A stretch of DNA of 64,000 nt from Ascarosepion bandense (lineage: Eukaryota; Mollusca; Cephalopoda; Sepiida; Sepiidae), in the NCBI GenBank assembly GCA_037127315.1, contig JBBBDQ010001154.1, positions 1,762,501 through 1,826,500 on the forward strand. The letters are read 5' to 3'. The position numbers and the translations under genes are program-made. Of the stretch, positions 22,138 to 33,004 are shown piece by piece; within the stretch, counting starts at the first letter, position 1, and every line of letters begins with the position of its first letter. Below the pieces are notes generated by a model that was not told the DNA's origin, did no database searches, and saw nothing but the letters and a program-made list of their open reading frames with translations.

Positions 22138-23095
22138 AGAGACACTTTTTTTAAAGTCGTCCTTCTACATGCATTTCTATTTAACCCTTAGTTTGCATCC
22201 GAATATATGGATTCATACATTTTCCAAGGACATTTGCGCGTAATTGAATGCAATTTGATTGTAATATGAACACGGGCCTGTGTTCTCATCCTGAGCCACA
22301 ATTTATGATATCACCCACACATACTACATACTTATGTCAATAAAATCATAGGTGCAGCGTGTAAAGGTAATAGTAGGTATCGGCACCATACCTTGACGTC
22401 ATGGAAATGCCTAGACCTGTATCATTTGTACTCTGAGATCTGGTTAGTCAATGGGAACACCACTTAAGCTGATTATAGTAAAACAACATGAGTTATACGA
22501 TTTCGGGTAGATGTCAGATGGATGGAAGAGTTCCTTTCTGAAATTGTGGCGTCATTTAGCATTTATCAGTCAGCGGTGCCACATATGTACAAGTGATATC
22601 TAATTGAAGAGATTACCGATGACCGTGGACAACATTGTGGCTGTCCTCGGGTCTTGAGTGATGATGATCAGAAGCGTCTGGTTAGATTTGGCATTTAATG
22701 CAAGATGTATTCAGTATTTTCAGCAGATCAGATAGGTGTTTTTCCTGTCAACTAAAACAGTATCCTTACAGAATACCGAATTATATACACAATATCGATC
22801 TATGTATCCTACAGGAAATTCCGAACTGAACTCTTAATTTAATTAACAGGGTTGAACTGTTCTCCTAAAACTCCCCATGTCTAGTGACGACTTGTCTAAT
22901 TTTTATTCTTACTATTCTTCAGTTATTCTTCACCCGTTTAATTGAGTCCAAGTACACACTGTTCGGACCAAGGATTGAACTCTCAATTATATCACAAAAA
23001 ATAAACATATCAACGCTTTAATCCACTGGGCTATTGTTCCATAGTTGAAATAAAAAGTTTAATTCGGAAAGCTCAGTAAGCTACCAGGTTCGACA
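22138..23095. other. No clear feature; possible HTH-transposase remnant
   Basis: 22215-22310 may be a decayed SINE head (minus). 22500-22760 translates, with stops, to a stretch with SDDDQKRLVRF and a helix-turn-helix look reminiscent of Tc1-like transposases, but this is too weak to name. The rest is unassigned. Confidence 0.3.
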
Positions 23096-23097
23096 TA

Positions 23098-23215
23098 CAC
23101 CTGATGAAGGCCGGAGGACACAAGTACCGAAACGTTGTGATGACAACAAAGTTGAGGTCCAATAGACCGTATGCAAAGAGTGTAAATAATGATAAGCACT
23201 TATTTGAGAAATATT
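23098..23215 (+). repeat. PLE-tail-like fragment
   Basis: CACCTGATGAAGGCCGGAGG then ACCGAAACGTTGTGATGACA and AACAAAGTTGAGG: the CTGATGA...GAAA order of a hammerhead-like tail, related to copies at 6990-7420. Stem II is not well formed here. Confidence 0.35.
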
Positions 23216-23254
23216 GAAGAGAAAATGATATTTTTAAATTTAAATGTTTTTAAT

Positions 23255-23500
23255 CTTTTTCTACGTGCCGTGTCCCTTCAGAACGTGGGCGATAATGACT
23301 TTGCAAAACTTTCAGTCCTTTAGCAATGTTTTTCTTTTTACTGTCCCTTGCACTGATTCTTTTGCTTTCAAATAACTCACTGTTTCGCTGTATTCTTTTT
23401 ATCTTCCAAATGTCGTTTGTGTATCATTTTTTCCAAGCTTTCTTTTCTCATGTTTTCCAAAAATTTTAAATGTATCTTTCTGATTTTAGGTATAAGTGAT
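23255..23500 (-). pseudogene. RTE-like LINE fragment
   Basis: Minus-strand similarity to the end of the 17892-18407 frame (ACGTGCCGTGTCCCTTCAGA at the 3' end; the HAMRK-type block is recognisable as CATGAGAAAAGAAAGCTTGG on the minus strand). Decayed and short. Confidence 0.6.
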
Positions 23501-23589
23501 AAAAAAAAATGAAATAAGTTTGTTAATTTTAACGCCTTAAAAACAAAACTGCTTTCTTTAAAGCGTCTGAAGAAATCCTTCCTGCCTTT

Positions 23590-24290
23590 TTTATTAGTAT
23601 GGCTGATGCTAACCTCCAGGAGAGTGTTTCATTGCGCTTTCTTGGACTAACGTTTTCCGCAGAAATTAAGTAACAAGATTATATTGAATCAATTGCTCGG
23701 TGGGCTACTAGCAATGTCGGTTCACTGTGTTGTGCCAGACAGTTTTTTCTCGCAAGAATCTATCTTACATATTCATAAGTCAGTTCTGGTTTTGAATATT
23801 CGTGTCACATTTTGTCTGGCATTCCTGCCATATATTTAGAGATTCTTGATAAAATACAAAAATAATCTGTTATTGGTCTTGTCTAGGCATCTCGGCTTCA
23901 GTTATTTTTCCATCTCTCTAAGTCTTTTTTTATAAATAAGTTCATAGTAATTGTACTGATGAACTTCCTCCTATGGTAAACGCTGGGATAGCAACATTTT
24001 ATGTTCGAAATGACTTTATATAACCGTAAGTTCTATGCCAACAATTTCTTCTTTTGCACTTCCAGTTTGTGGTACACTCTTCCGGCTTTTTGCATTTCAA
24101 TCAAATTTTTATCTTCAAAAATTTTAAATGCAGAGTCAATCGTTTTCTTATGATTTCTTAGTTTCTGAGTTTGTAATCCGTAAAAATATTTTTCTTTTTC
24201 TCTTATTATTTCACAGTAAACAGCATGCGTCTTAGTGGATTTATTACCTTGCTTGGCGTGAAATGGTTAAAATAAAATCAGGCTGTAATT
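23590..24290 (+). pseudogene. Old Jockey-like LINE 3' part
   Basis: Translates in shifting frames to the region after the RT domain: LRFLGLTFSAEIK-type, ILHIHKS, ILDKIQK, then the RLW and FKCRVN blocks, and ends with ACCTTGCTTGGCGTGAAATG and A-rich sequence. Many stops; no function. Confidence 0.7.
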
Positions 24291-25640
24291 ATCCTACCTT
24301 CAGTCTTAAATATTCCTGTAATGTGCATGTCTTGTTCCAGACGCTGGCTTATGATGAAAGAATGACGAAATTATCATTAAAAGAGATAACATAAAAGTAG
24401 ATGGAAAAATTAAAGGAGGTTTTACTCAAGAAAAAAAAAACATGGTAAGCTTAAGAATAAGCAAGGAGGGAAAGAAAAAGAAACTAACAATCAAGAAAAT
24501 AGAAAGAGGAAGGAAAAATTGAAATCGAGGCTGACAGATTGAAATCGAGGCTGACAGAACATCTGAATAAAGGAAAGAAATAAGAGCAAAAAAAGTTTAT
24601 TGCTTCTACTTTTTTAATCACTTTCACAACGAGGCCGTACGATTCGATGGCGACGTAGTATGACATCGAGGCAGCTATTGATTTTATACTCGGTAATGCT
24701 TATCTATGATTAGCTTATCAAATGCAGCTGAGAGATTTTTTTCTCCCCACAGATTCCAATGATGCCCTATTCTTAAAAGCTTCAAGAAGAAATAGATGTG
24801 ACCATCTGGAATTGTTCGAAGTGGAATTCACAGCACGCATGCGCGTAAACAGATGCACAGTTTGTCGACTTGGCCCGACGTGTATACCGAATGGTATCAC
24901 GTGATGCGACAAAGCGTTCATTTAGCGAGTAAAACAGATTTGTGGGTAGGGTTTTGATTAAGTGGATGGTAGTAAAACTGAACAAAGTTGAAAGAGAATG
25001 AGATTGAAAACATGCGACAGGGAAAATGTGACATCTCTCCATTCAAACGAAACATCCCAGATGAGCATAGCATTCTACAGTGCCTTTTCTTTTTAATTCA
25101 TAGACCCCTTATGAGAATTGTTAATTAAGCTCTTAAAATAACTCTCTAGCTAGATGATACCACACACATAGTAATAATAATAATAATGGTTGATCAGAAC
25201 CGAGATGGTCTGCGAAAAATTGATAAAAAAAAAGAACGAGGAAGATGATGGTTATATACAGAAACATGCCGCCCCGGGTTGTGGGGGGGCAGACGTGGAC
25301 AGATTTTATTACAATAAAAAGTAAAAAAAGACTTGTTTGTGCTGAAGAAATAGCACAGATTGAAGCGGTTCGTTGATATCGTTATATTCAAACAGTACCG
25401 AGGAAGTATTATTTGAGCTAAATTTGAATTTACTTCTAAAAAGATAAGCAGATTCGTGAATAAGAAAGTTTATACAGTTTTTTTTTTTTTTATAAAGGAA
25501 CAGAATCTAGCAAAGAAACGAATGGAGAAATTTGATATGGATTATGAAAAGTTTTTTTTTTTGAAGGAGTAAACCTAAGAATTGTTAATGGCAGCTCTGG
25601 AGTAGACATTGCGAACAAACTGGGTAAAGATGAATGGTGA
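24290..25640. other. No recognisable feature
   Basis: About 1.3 kb of AT-rich DNA with A and T homopolymers and one ATA-type trinucleotide run (25172-25186). A 22-bp direct duplication (GATTGAAATCGAGGCTGACA) lies at 24518-24557. No coding signal recognised. Confidence 0.6.
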
Positions 25641-25840
25641 TAAGGTAGGCACTTCACTGTTATGCGGAATGTGCCCGAAGAGAGATGAGACTATATTGTA
25701 TCAGAATGCAAGTGAATGGCTGAGAATAAATATATAAGAAATGGAGGTATGATGAGTTTGCTGTCATTAATCATTGCAAGATGTATAAAATGTAAAGATT
25801 TGAATTAAGGGACAAGTTTTATGAACATGTGATTACAAAG

Positions 25841-26267
25841 GCTTACGGCCATATCACGTTGAATACACCGAGTCTCGCTCTATCTCTGAAGTTAAGCAAC
25901 GTTGAGCCTGGTCAGTACTTAGATGGGTGGTCGCTTGGAAATATCAGGTGCTGTAAGCGTTTAGTGACGTTGTGGTGCAGTGGATATCGGCTCGGAAAGA
26001 GAAATCGGGGAGCCGAGTTCGAATTCCAGTTGAATACCCTGCATTTACTTAAGCACTGGTACCCTTGCGAAAGGTAATTATCCGTCCCTTCCCTCAAGTT
26101 ATGGGTTAAATACCAGGACAGATTGGGTTTTATAGCCTTGGCTGGCAACCAGTCTACCGCAGAAAGCAATGGCAACCTACTGCGGGATAATCTTCTGCCC
26201 CGTCAGTTATGTCTCTTTCGAGACATGATCGCCCAAGCGTGTTTCACGTATGGCACTTAACTGACTC
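25841..26267 (+). mobile_element. Chimeric 5S-tRNA SINE with 9-bp target duplication
   Basis: 25841-25958 is an almost full-length 5S rRNA sequence (GCTTACGGCCATATCACGTT ... GTGCTGTAAGC). A linker GTTTAGTGACG follows, then the tRNA-like head (TTGTGGTGCAGTGGATATCG, GAGTTCGAATTCC), the central domain and the terminal hairpin of the common SINE. ATTACAAAG flanks the whole unit (25832-25840 and 26268-26276), which proves that 5S head, tRNA head and body integrated as one RNA copy. It interrupts the LINE remnant at 25650-27540. Confidence 0.93.
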
Positions 26268-26654
26268 ATTACAAAGGGTAAACATTGCTGGAGAATATCA
26301 CAGTAAAAGTCTTGTGGGATAATCTGATACAGAAAGTCACAAATGTAAAGCCAAAATTAGATATAGCCCTGATGGAAAAACGAAAAAAGGGGTTTGTTAT
26401 CAGAAAAAAGCCCATTGCCCATTTGCTATTGGAATTAAACCAAAAGAAATGGAGAGTATAAACAACGACAATAATTTAAATTTGCTAAGGACGAGTAAGA
26501 AAAGTGATTTCAGTACCAATGATCATTGGAGCACTGGGATGTTGTACAAAAATTGTGGAAAACTCTTGTGGATATCGGAATATGATTTGGATGAGAGAGC
26601 CATTTCAGAAAAGTTTTTCAGCTTAAAACAGCAAGGGTTATTCTAAAAATACGT

Positions 26655-26990
26655 GATAAAGCTTTTTTTTTCTAATCATATCACCCCAAGCTTGTCGATG
26701 TAAAGAACAAATGACCGTTTAATTTTGTTAAGTTACGAACGGTGACTTGAAGTTAACTTCTTATTGGCAAACGAAATTATATACAATGCCGAAGCAAAAT
26801 AATAATAATAACAACAACAACAACAACAACAACAATAATAATAATAATGATAATCATAATAATAATAATAATAATAAGAAGAAGAAGAAGACGAAGAAGA
26901 AAAATTGTCTAAATTCCGTTTTTGTTTTCTCTGAAAACATGTATTCGAACACATTATGGAGGACTTTAAAGCAATCATTGTTCAGATGGT
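26655..26990. repeat. LINE tail scrap and (AAT/AAC/AAG)n trinucleotide tract
   Basis: CTAATCATATCACCCCAAGC at 26674-26695 is the reverse complement of a Jockey-like tail. 26798-26900 is a mixed trinucleotide repeat of AAT, AAC and AAG. Frames of poly-Asn or poly-Tyr here are artefacts. Confidence 0.75.
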
Positions 26991-27540
26991 GAAGTACAAC
27001 TTGATCATCAACAGAAGAGCGAGAAACGTATACTACAGCAGCAACAAATGTTGGAAGTAAAATTGTTCCTACAGCAAAAAGAACAATAACAGCAGAGAGA
27101 GCAACAACAGCTTTTTCTTGAATTCCAAAAAAACAACAAGAATTACTTCTAAAAACATTAAGTAAAAAGGAATTTAGTGAAAACAACACTGCATTTTCTC
27201 AAATTGAAGAAAAATTGAAGCAAATAGGCCAGACATTATTGTTAAAAACCAGAAGGAGAAAACTTGCCTATTAATTGATATGGCTTGTTCAGCGGATTGT
27301 AACATAGCAACCAAGGAATTTGAATAACTGTCAAAATATAAAGACCTGGAAATTGAAATAGAAAAAATGTGGAAATTGAAAACAAGAGTTGTGCCAGTGA
27401 TGGTAGCTGCATTTGGAATGATAAAAAATGGAACAAAACAACACATTGAAAGAATCGCTGGAAACCCCAGCTTAAGAGATATACAAAAAATTGTCTTATT
27501 AATTACAGCCCACACACTAAGGAGAACTTTGTCTATGTAA

Positions 27541-28830
27541 CGCTAGGGATGATGGGGAAGATAGAAAAAAACATGGAATGGAGCCATAACAACACGCCAC
27601 GACCTGCCTTAGGTCTTCCCGCAGACTTGGTTGGTAGTGCGACCATAGCAGAAATCGAAATATGATGAAAAATGACATTATAATAATATGCATTGTATTT
27701 TGAGACGATACCATTAGTGTGAAGATTCATGTGGAGACAAGACTCACTCATGTTATGATGGTCTGCGTGATTTTTTATCAATAGTATGATAAGTTATATA
27801 CAAGAGCAAATAAATATTTGCCTACTACATTGCTAGGTAGACAGAATTTAGATTCTCGTGGGTATAAACAGCTTAAATATTTATTGATATTCGTTATGAT
27901 CCACCTCACTACTGTATAACCAGTGCCTTCAAGATTTTTAAAGACAATTCAGTGTTTGACGACAATAAAAGGATATTAGTAAAGTCTTTTAAGTTATGCT
28001 TACGTTTCGATAAAAAATGCCCAATACGAGTTTGCAGCTAATTTACTTTAAGTGAGATCTTATTTTACAACTCAAGGGTTGTTCCTCATATTGGAAATAA
28101 CCATATACAATAGTATAGTTTGAGTTGGAGTTTTGTTTGAGGGCATATCAACACCTTTGTGGGTTATTTAATGCCAAAAAAGATGAGGTCTTAAGGTAGT
28201 TTTTTAATGTTCGGTTATAGTGAGAAGGTTGATTTAGTCAGATTTTAATGAAAATTTGTTTATTCTAGAAAACCGAAAATGTCTTCTAGCTTTGTATTAA
28301 AATATTTTGATGAAAATAATTTTTTCCTTCAAAAATATATTGTTGGTCATATTTTTCCTTGAAAAATGTATATTTTTCTATAAAAGTCTATTTTTATGTA
28401 TATATTTCTATAAAAATCTATTTTTATACTTTCATAGTGTTTTGACCCCAGCTTGGGGTCAAACTATTTGCCCATAGATGGAACCCCAACAGGTGCTACC
28501 ACTCCGGGTCGGTGTGGACCTGCTGAATGCAGTTTACCGCCATGCACAGAACCGTACAATAGTATAATTATCGATATTTATTTTCAATTCTCAGATTTAT
28601 AAAGATTGACCTGGTTCTTAAGAAAGATATAATCTCAAAAGAGAATATGGTAAAGCTCTTGAATAATGGGCGTTTTACATGAGAAATTCTGAAAATGTTG
28701 AACAAAGATCAGAGAACTAACTTTGATTTAGTGGAAACAGTTTCGGATAATGACTAAACATTTACTCTTCTCTTATTGATGAGCCTGATAGTCTCAATAA
28801 GGTCAAATTCTTTTGCCGATCATAAAGATG
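27541..28830. other. No recognisable feature
   Basis: AT-rich DNA. A short tandem of TTTTTCTATAAAAATCTA-type units lies near 28365-28425. One GC-richer patch (28440-28555) is not recognised. Confidence 0.55.
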
Positions 28831-28834
28831 ACAT

Positions 28835-29850
28835 TCAGTCAGTTGTTAATTGGGACAAGAAATGATTATGTAGTTTGAAAAACAAAATTACCTCATGGAC
28901 ATCCGTATGTGAAAAGAATCCCGTGGAGAAGCCATATTGTTTTATGCTGACAAATTCACGCAAAATCACGGCGGCCACGAGATTTGAAGAAATATAAATA
29001 TGCCGACTTCTAGCCAGCTAGAGGAAAAACTCTTTTGCGTTCTCGTGTTTGAGACTACTGATCTACAGACTATTTAATTTTAGCGCATCCAGACTAAACC
29101 TACACCGTTTTGATCATCTTGGAGATCTATTTTTGCTTTCCATCAACATGGTCGATGTAACTCTTTTTTCGGTCGAACGTTTTCCACTGACATGAAGGGG
29201 GATGACTATATTAAATCAATTGCTAGGTCTGCTGCGAGAAAAGTTGTTTCGCTCTATCGTTCTAGTTAATCTTTGTCACCAGTTACTATCTTACATCTTT
29301 ATAAGTCTACCATTCATCCTTGCATTGCATAGGGTCAAATGCTTTTGCAATGTATCTAGAAATACTCGACAAAATTCAAATAAAAATCTTTAATGTTACT
29401 GGCATCTCTGGCAATGTTACTGTTACTGACATTTTAACTTCAGTCATATTCTAACCGCTGTAACGCAACTTTTGTAACGTATGACTTTTCTGTAAATAAT
29501 TCGATTGTAATTTTTCTGGTGAGATTTCCTCTTTCGTACCTCGACTTCACAAATTTAAGCGCAGTACTAGATTGGCAGCTAGGTCTCATCATCTTATTCT
29601 TTAAATTACTTGATATAACGGTAAGTTTTATGTAAACAATTTCTTTTCTCGCAGTTTTAGCTTTTGAAATTCTCTTCAGGTCTTTTGTTTTCCTGTCAAC
29701 TTCAATTTTTAAAAATCGTCGTCTTCTCTTTTCTTTAACCCTGCTCTTTTATTTTCCTGTCTCTCCTCAACCTTTTCTCTGTTTCTTTCACCCTCAGTAA
29801 CCCCTTGCATCACAGTGAAATGATCAAACAAAACAGAACTGATATCCCTA
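28835..29850 (+). pseudogene. Old Jockey-like LINE, RT end to tail
   Basis: 28835-28870 translates to DIQSVVNWDKK, matching the region just after the RT YADD box in the intact LINE (SVVNWGKKW). 29200-29400 follows with YIKSIARSAARKVVSLYR and ILDKIQIKI; the tail ends CAGTAACCCCTTGCATCACAG then a shortened GTGAAATGATC. Numerous stops. Confidence 0.65.
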
Positions 29851-30600
29851 GAGATCTTCGAGAAAACAAAAACAAACTTCATCCCGTAGATTAAATAATT
29901 GGTTCGGTTTGAAATGACCTGAATAGTCCGATCGAAAAAGATTTATTTCCGGGATGATTTAATTTAATGAGCGAGGCCCAGATGAAACTTAATTAGCGTT
30001 ACTTTCAATTTTGCCGGGAATCTATTGATACGATTAAGGTCTGGATAGCCTCGAACAAGCAGAAAACATAAATCAGAGCAAATCGGTGATACTCATAAGA
30101 AAATAGAAATTAGGAGAGAAAATAAATGAAGATTCCACAGACTTTTCGGAAACAAGCCTGGAATTTTGAAGATTTCAACTGCTTATCTATCAGGTTTTGT
30201 TCAGGACTAGAGTAGGCTCCTGAAAATTGTTTTCCCCAAAAGTAAAATCACCGTTGAAAAAGAAATTGTGGCTATTATTGAAAAGCAAATCGAAGCAGAG
30301 ATTGTAATCAGCACAAGCATGGGATAAAAAGTGAAAGATGTGCTGAGATAATCAAAGTTCTGAGATACATTTCGATACATACAACCAATGATATCATAAA
30401 CAGCGAATAAAATAAAGAAGAGAATAAGGCCAAGTGGAAAAGTTCTATTTCAATCAGCAGATTAGGTATATATTTTTTATCATTTCCGAATATTTTTCAA
30501 CTGAAATCAAATAGATACGAATAGTGTTTGATAAGTCGATGCATGCTAAAGTGATGGGAGATTGTGTCCTGAGATCCTTCTATCAGGCAGTGCCTCCCCA
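29851..30600. other. No recognisable feature
   Basis: AT-rich DNA without repeats or coding signal that I can name. Confidence 0.55.
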
Positions 30601-30724
30601 TTTCATTCTTCTTCTTTTATATACCGTATTTATTCAGGACGTAGACGATCATGGGCCTCCACATCTTCATGTCCCCTGTAGCTCTTAACAAGTTTTATCG
30701 TTTTAGTATTTCTCGTAAACCCTG

Positions 30725-31200
30725 TTTTATTTGTTTATTTGTTTATTTTTTATTATCATATCGCCCAAGCAAGGTATTTTACTGCCACTGTTGAGCAGGG
30801 GTTTACATAGGAGGAAAGTTATGAGAAAGAGTGACAGGTTATAGGGGGTGTCAGGAAGTGGGTAAGAGATGGATGAGAATACTGATGAGAGTGGAGTGGA
30901 CAGAGAAAGGAGCATGAGAGAGAGGATGCAAGTTACTGAGATAGGAAATGACTATTGACTTTACATTTAAATTCTTGGAGATTATAGCTGTCGGGGAAGC
31001 AAGTAAATGGAAGGGAATTCCACAGGTGGGAAGTGTGGGAAAAGAAGCTGATGGAGTAAAATTTGCGTTTCCATTTTATTGGTTTCACAGTAAAAGGATG
31101 GGACCTAGTTGCTAAACTTGTGGCTTGAGTAAATTTATATGTAAGGAGCAACAGTGAGCTAAAGTAATTGGAGCAGAACTTACCATCATCCACTTACTCA
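30725..31200 (-). pseudogene. Jockey-like LINE, 5'-truncated
   Basis: Minus frame 31193-30933 encodes the last ~85 residues (YKFTQATSLATRSHPFTVKP, RTSHLWNSLPFTCFPDSYNL-type). Tail: GCCTTGC...GGCGATATGATAAT then a short TTTG/AAAT repeat (30726-30760) in place of a long poly(A). Confidence 0.8.
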
Positions 31201-31723
31201 AGCTCATCAAGTATATTACGTACTACTTACCTCTGTCCCTCGTTCCTTTAATCTGTCTTTTGAGTATCAGGCTTTCCAAGCCGTCTTTCCTCATTAGATG
31301 CCCCAGGAATTTCAACTGCTTCTTCATAAAGTTGAGTATAACTTTCTTTTTTGTTTCCATTTTCTCTACAACTTTCTTGTTGCTCACGTGTTCGGTTCAT
31401 TGTATTCTCAGCATCTTTCTGTAGAACCGCATTTCTGTTGCTTCAAGTCTTTTCTTAACTTTTGAGGAGTTTGTCTAGCATTCACTGCCACACAAGAGGA
31501 CAGATTTTAATACTCTTTTCTTTGTTTCAAGCTAAGATTTTCCTGTCTTTTAATACTCTGCTTAGCTTTTGGAATGCTTCTTTGGGCATCTCAGTACATC
31601 TTCAGATTTCAGTGCCACACTTACTCTGCATTAATTTACATTTTCATACGCGTTTGATTTTAGTAGCCCCGATTTCTAATTTTATTTTGGGTTCATTCTA
31701 TTGCTGATAACCATGCATTCTAT

Positions 31724-32143
31724 TTTTTTAATCATTTCACCCCAAGCAAGGCATTCCACTGCCACTATTGCGCAGGGGGTTACATAGGGAAGGTGAAGAG
31801 AAAGAGTGGTTAGATATCTAAACTTATTTATAAATGGAACTTTGTCTCTGTGTGTGTGTGTGTGTGTGTTTGTGTGTGTGCCCCCGTTACCTATAGACTC
31901 CGAAACGGCTTAACCGCTTTTCTTGAAAATTTACACAGTTGTACTATAAGCGTTTGCAAGTGTTCTTAGCTAGGTTTTGTGTTGAGGTATTCTCAATAAA
32001 TATCGAAAATCGATAATCGAAAAAATCGAGTTATAGAAGGAGTGGTTCCATTTTAATCAAATTTGATACACTCATAGACAAAGACATAAGAAACGATATT
32101 CAGAAGTTTCAAGGTTGCAGTTCTAACAATAGTGCAGAAACTC

Positions 32144-32204
<61 letters not shown>

Positions 32205-32832
32205 GCAAGATGTTTGTGTGTGTGTCTGTTTATCTGTCTGTATGTCCTTTATACAAATCCACAATTTTTATCCGATTCTCACCAAACTTCACACAAATAT
32301 TCTTTAGGCTGAGTCTGAGCTCCAGGATCATGGATTAGTTTTAAAGCTTTCATTATACCCGAGCAACGCCGGGCTATACTGCTAGTAGGAAATGTCAGAA
32401 GGAGGGTGATAGACGGGTAAGGATACCGAAGCTAAGGGTTAGGCAGATGGGAAGAGTGTTTGAGAGAATGGATGCGAGTTAGTGTGTTAGGAGGTGTCTA
32501 TTGACCTTACATTTAAACTCTTGGAGATTGTAGCTGTTGGGGAAGCAATCATGTGGAAGGGAATTCCACAGTCGGGAAGTGCGAGGAAAGAAACTCTTGG
32601 AGTAGAAATTGTGGTGACATTTTATCGGTTTCACTGTAAAAGGGTGGGACCTAGTTGCTAGTCTAGTATCTCGTGCAAATTCGTACCTAGGATGCACCAG
32701 TGATATAAGTTCATCGGAGCAGAAGCAGTGAAAGTATTTATAGACGAGGCACAGAGAAGCCACGTCACGCCGGTGAGAGAGTGACTGCAACCGGTCTGCC
32801 AAGTCGGTATCGATCACATTACAGACTCTCCG
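31724..32832 (-). pseudogene. Jockey-like LINE, 5'-truncated and split by a Helitron
   Basis: Minus frame 32817-32479 encodes 112 residues of the C-terminus (DRLQSLSHRRDVASLCLVYK, RDTRLATRSHPFTVKPIKC, FPRTSRLWNSLPHDC). The 3' UTR continues to 32387, is interrupted by the Helitron 31817-32385, and resumes at 31816 down to the tail at 31725. The related LINE at 49613-50180 has the uninterrupted sequence across this point. Confidence 0.85.
31817..32385 (+). mobile_element. Non-autonomous Helitron inside a LINE 3' UTR
   Basis: TC at 31817-31818 after A 31816; CTAG at 32382-32385 before T 32386; hairpin ACCCGAGCAACGCCGGGC just inside. Removing it restores GTTAGATA|TAGGAAATGTCAG; the LINE copy at 50070-50120 carries the uninterrupted GTATAGGAAATGTCAG on its minus strand. 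This confirms both ends and the A|T target. A ~55-bp (TA)n lies at 32145-32200. Confidence 0.9.
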
Positions 32833-33004
32833 TTGTATTTGTATTTTATAATTAGTCTTTTATCTCGTTTACCATTGTCTAGCATCCACAGTCCGATACA
32901 GGAAGACAGTTTGCTCGATTTCTAATTTTATTTTGGGTTCATTCTATTGCTGATAACCATACATTCCGTCTATTTGTTATTTATAATTAGTCCTTCATGT
33001 TTCA

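Larger units (their letters stand above)
25650..27540 (+). pseudogene. LINE C-terminal domain, interrupted
   Basis: 25655-25840 translates to CPKRDETI and WRYDEFAVINHCK; 26285-26400 to NITVKVLWDNLIQK; 27256-27540 to KTCLLIDMACSADC, LSKYKDLEIEIEKMWKLK, VVPVMVAAFGMIKNG and an ITAHTLRR ending. This is the C-terminal region found after the RT in a widespread group of LINE polyproteins; I do not assign the clade. The gene is broken by TAA at 27325, by a SINE at 25841-26267 and by ~850 bp of unrelated DNA (26400-27250) with trinucleotide repeats. Confidence 0.65.

Noticed and set aside
22500..22760. Tc1-like transposase N-terminus
   Set aside because: Only a short stretch with stops has the look of a helix-turn-helix; no inverted repeats or catalytic motifs found.
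25841..25958. Functional 5S rRNA gene
   Set aside because: The sequence is 5S-like with several substitutions, is fused to a SINE body and is flanked as a unit by a target duplication, so it is a SINE head.
26747..27189. Frames rich in Asn, Lys or Tyr
   Set aside because: They read through an AAT/AAC/AAG trinucleotide repeat.
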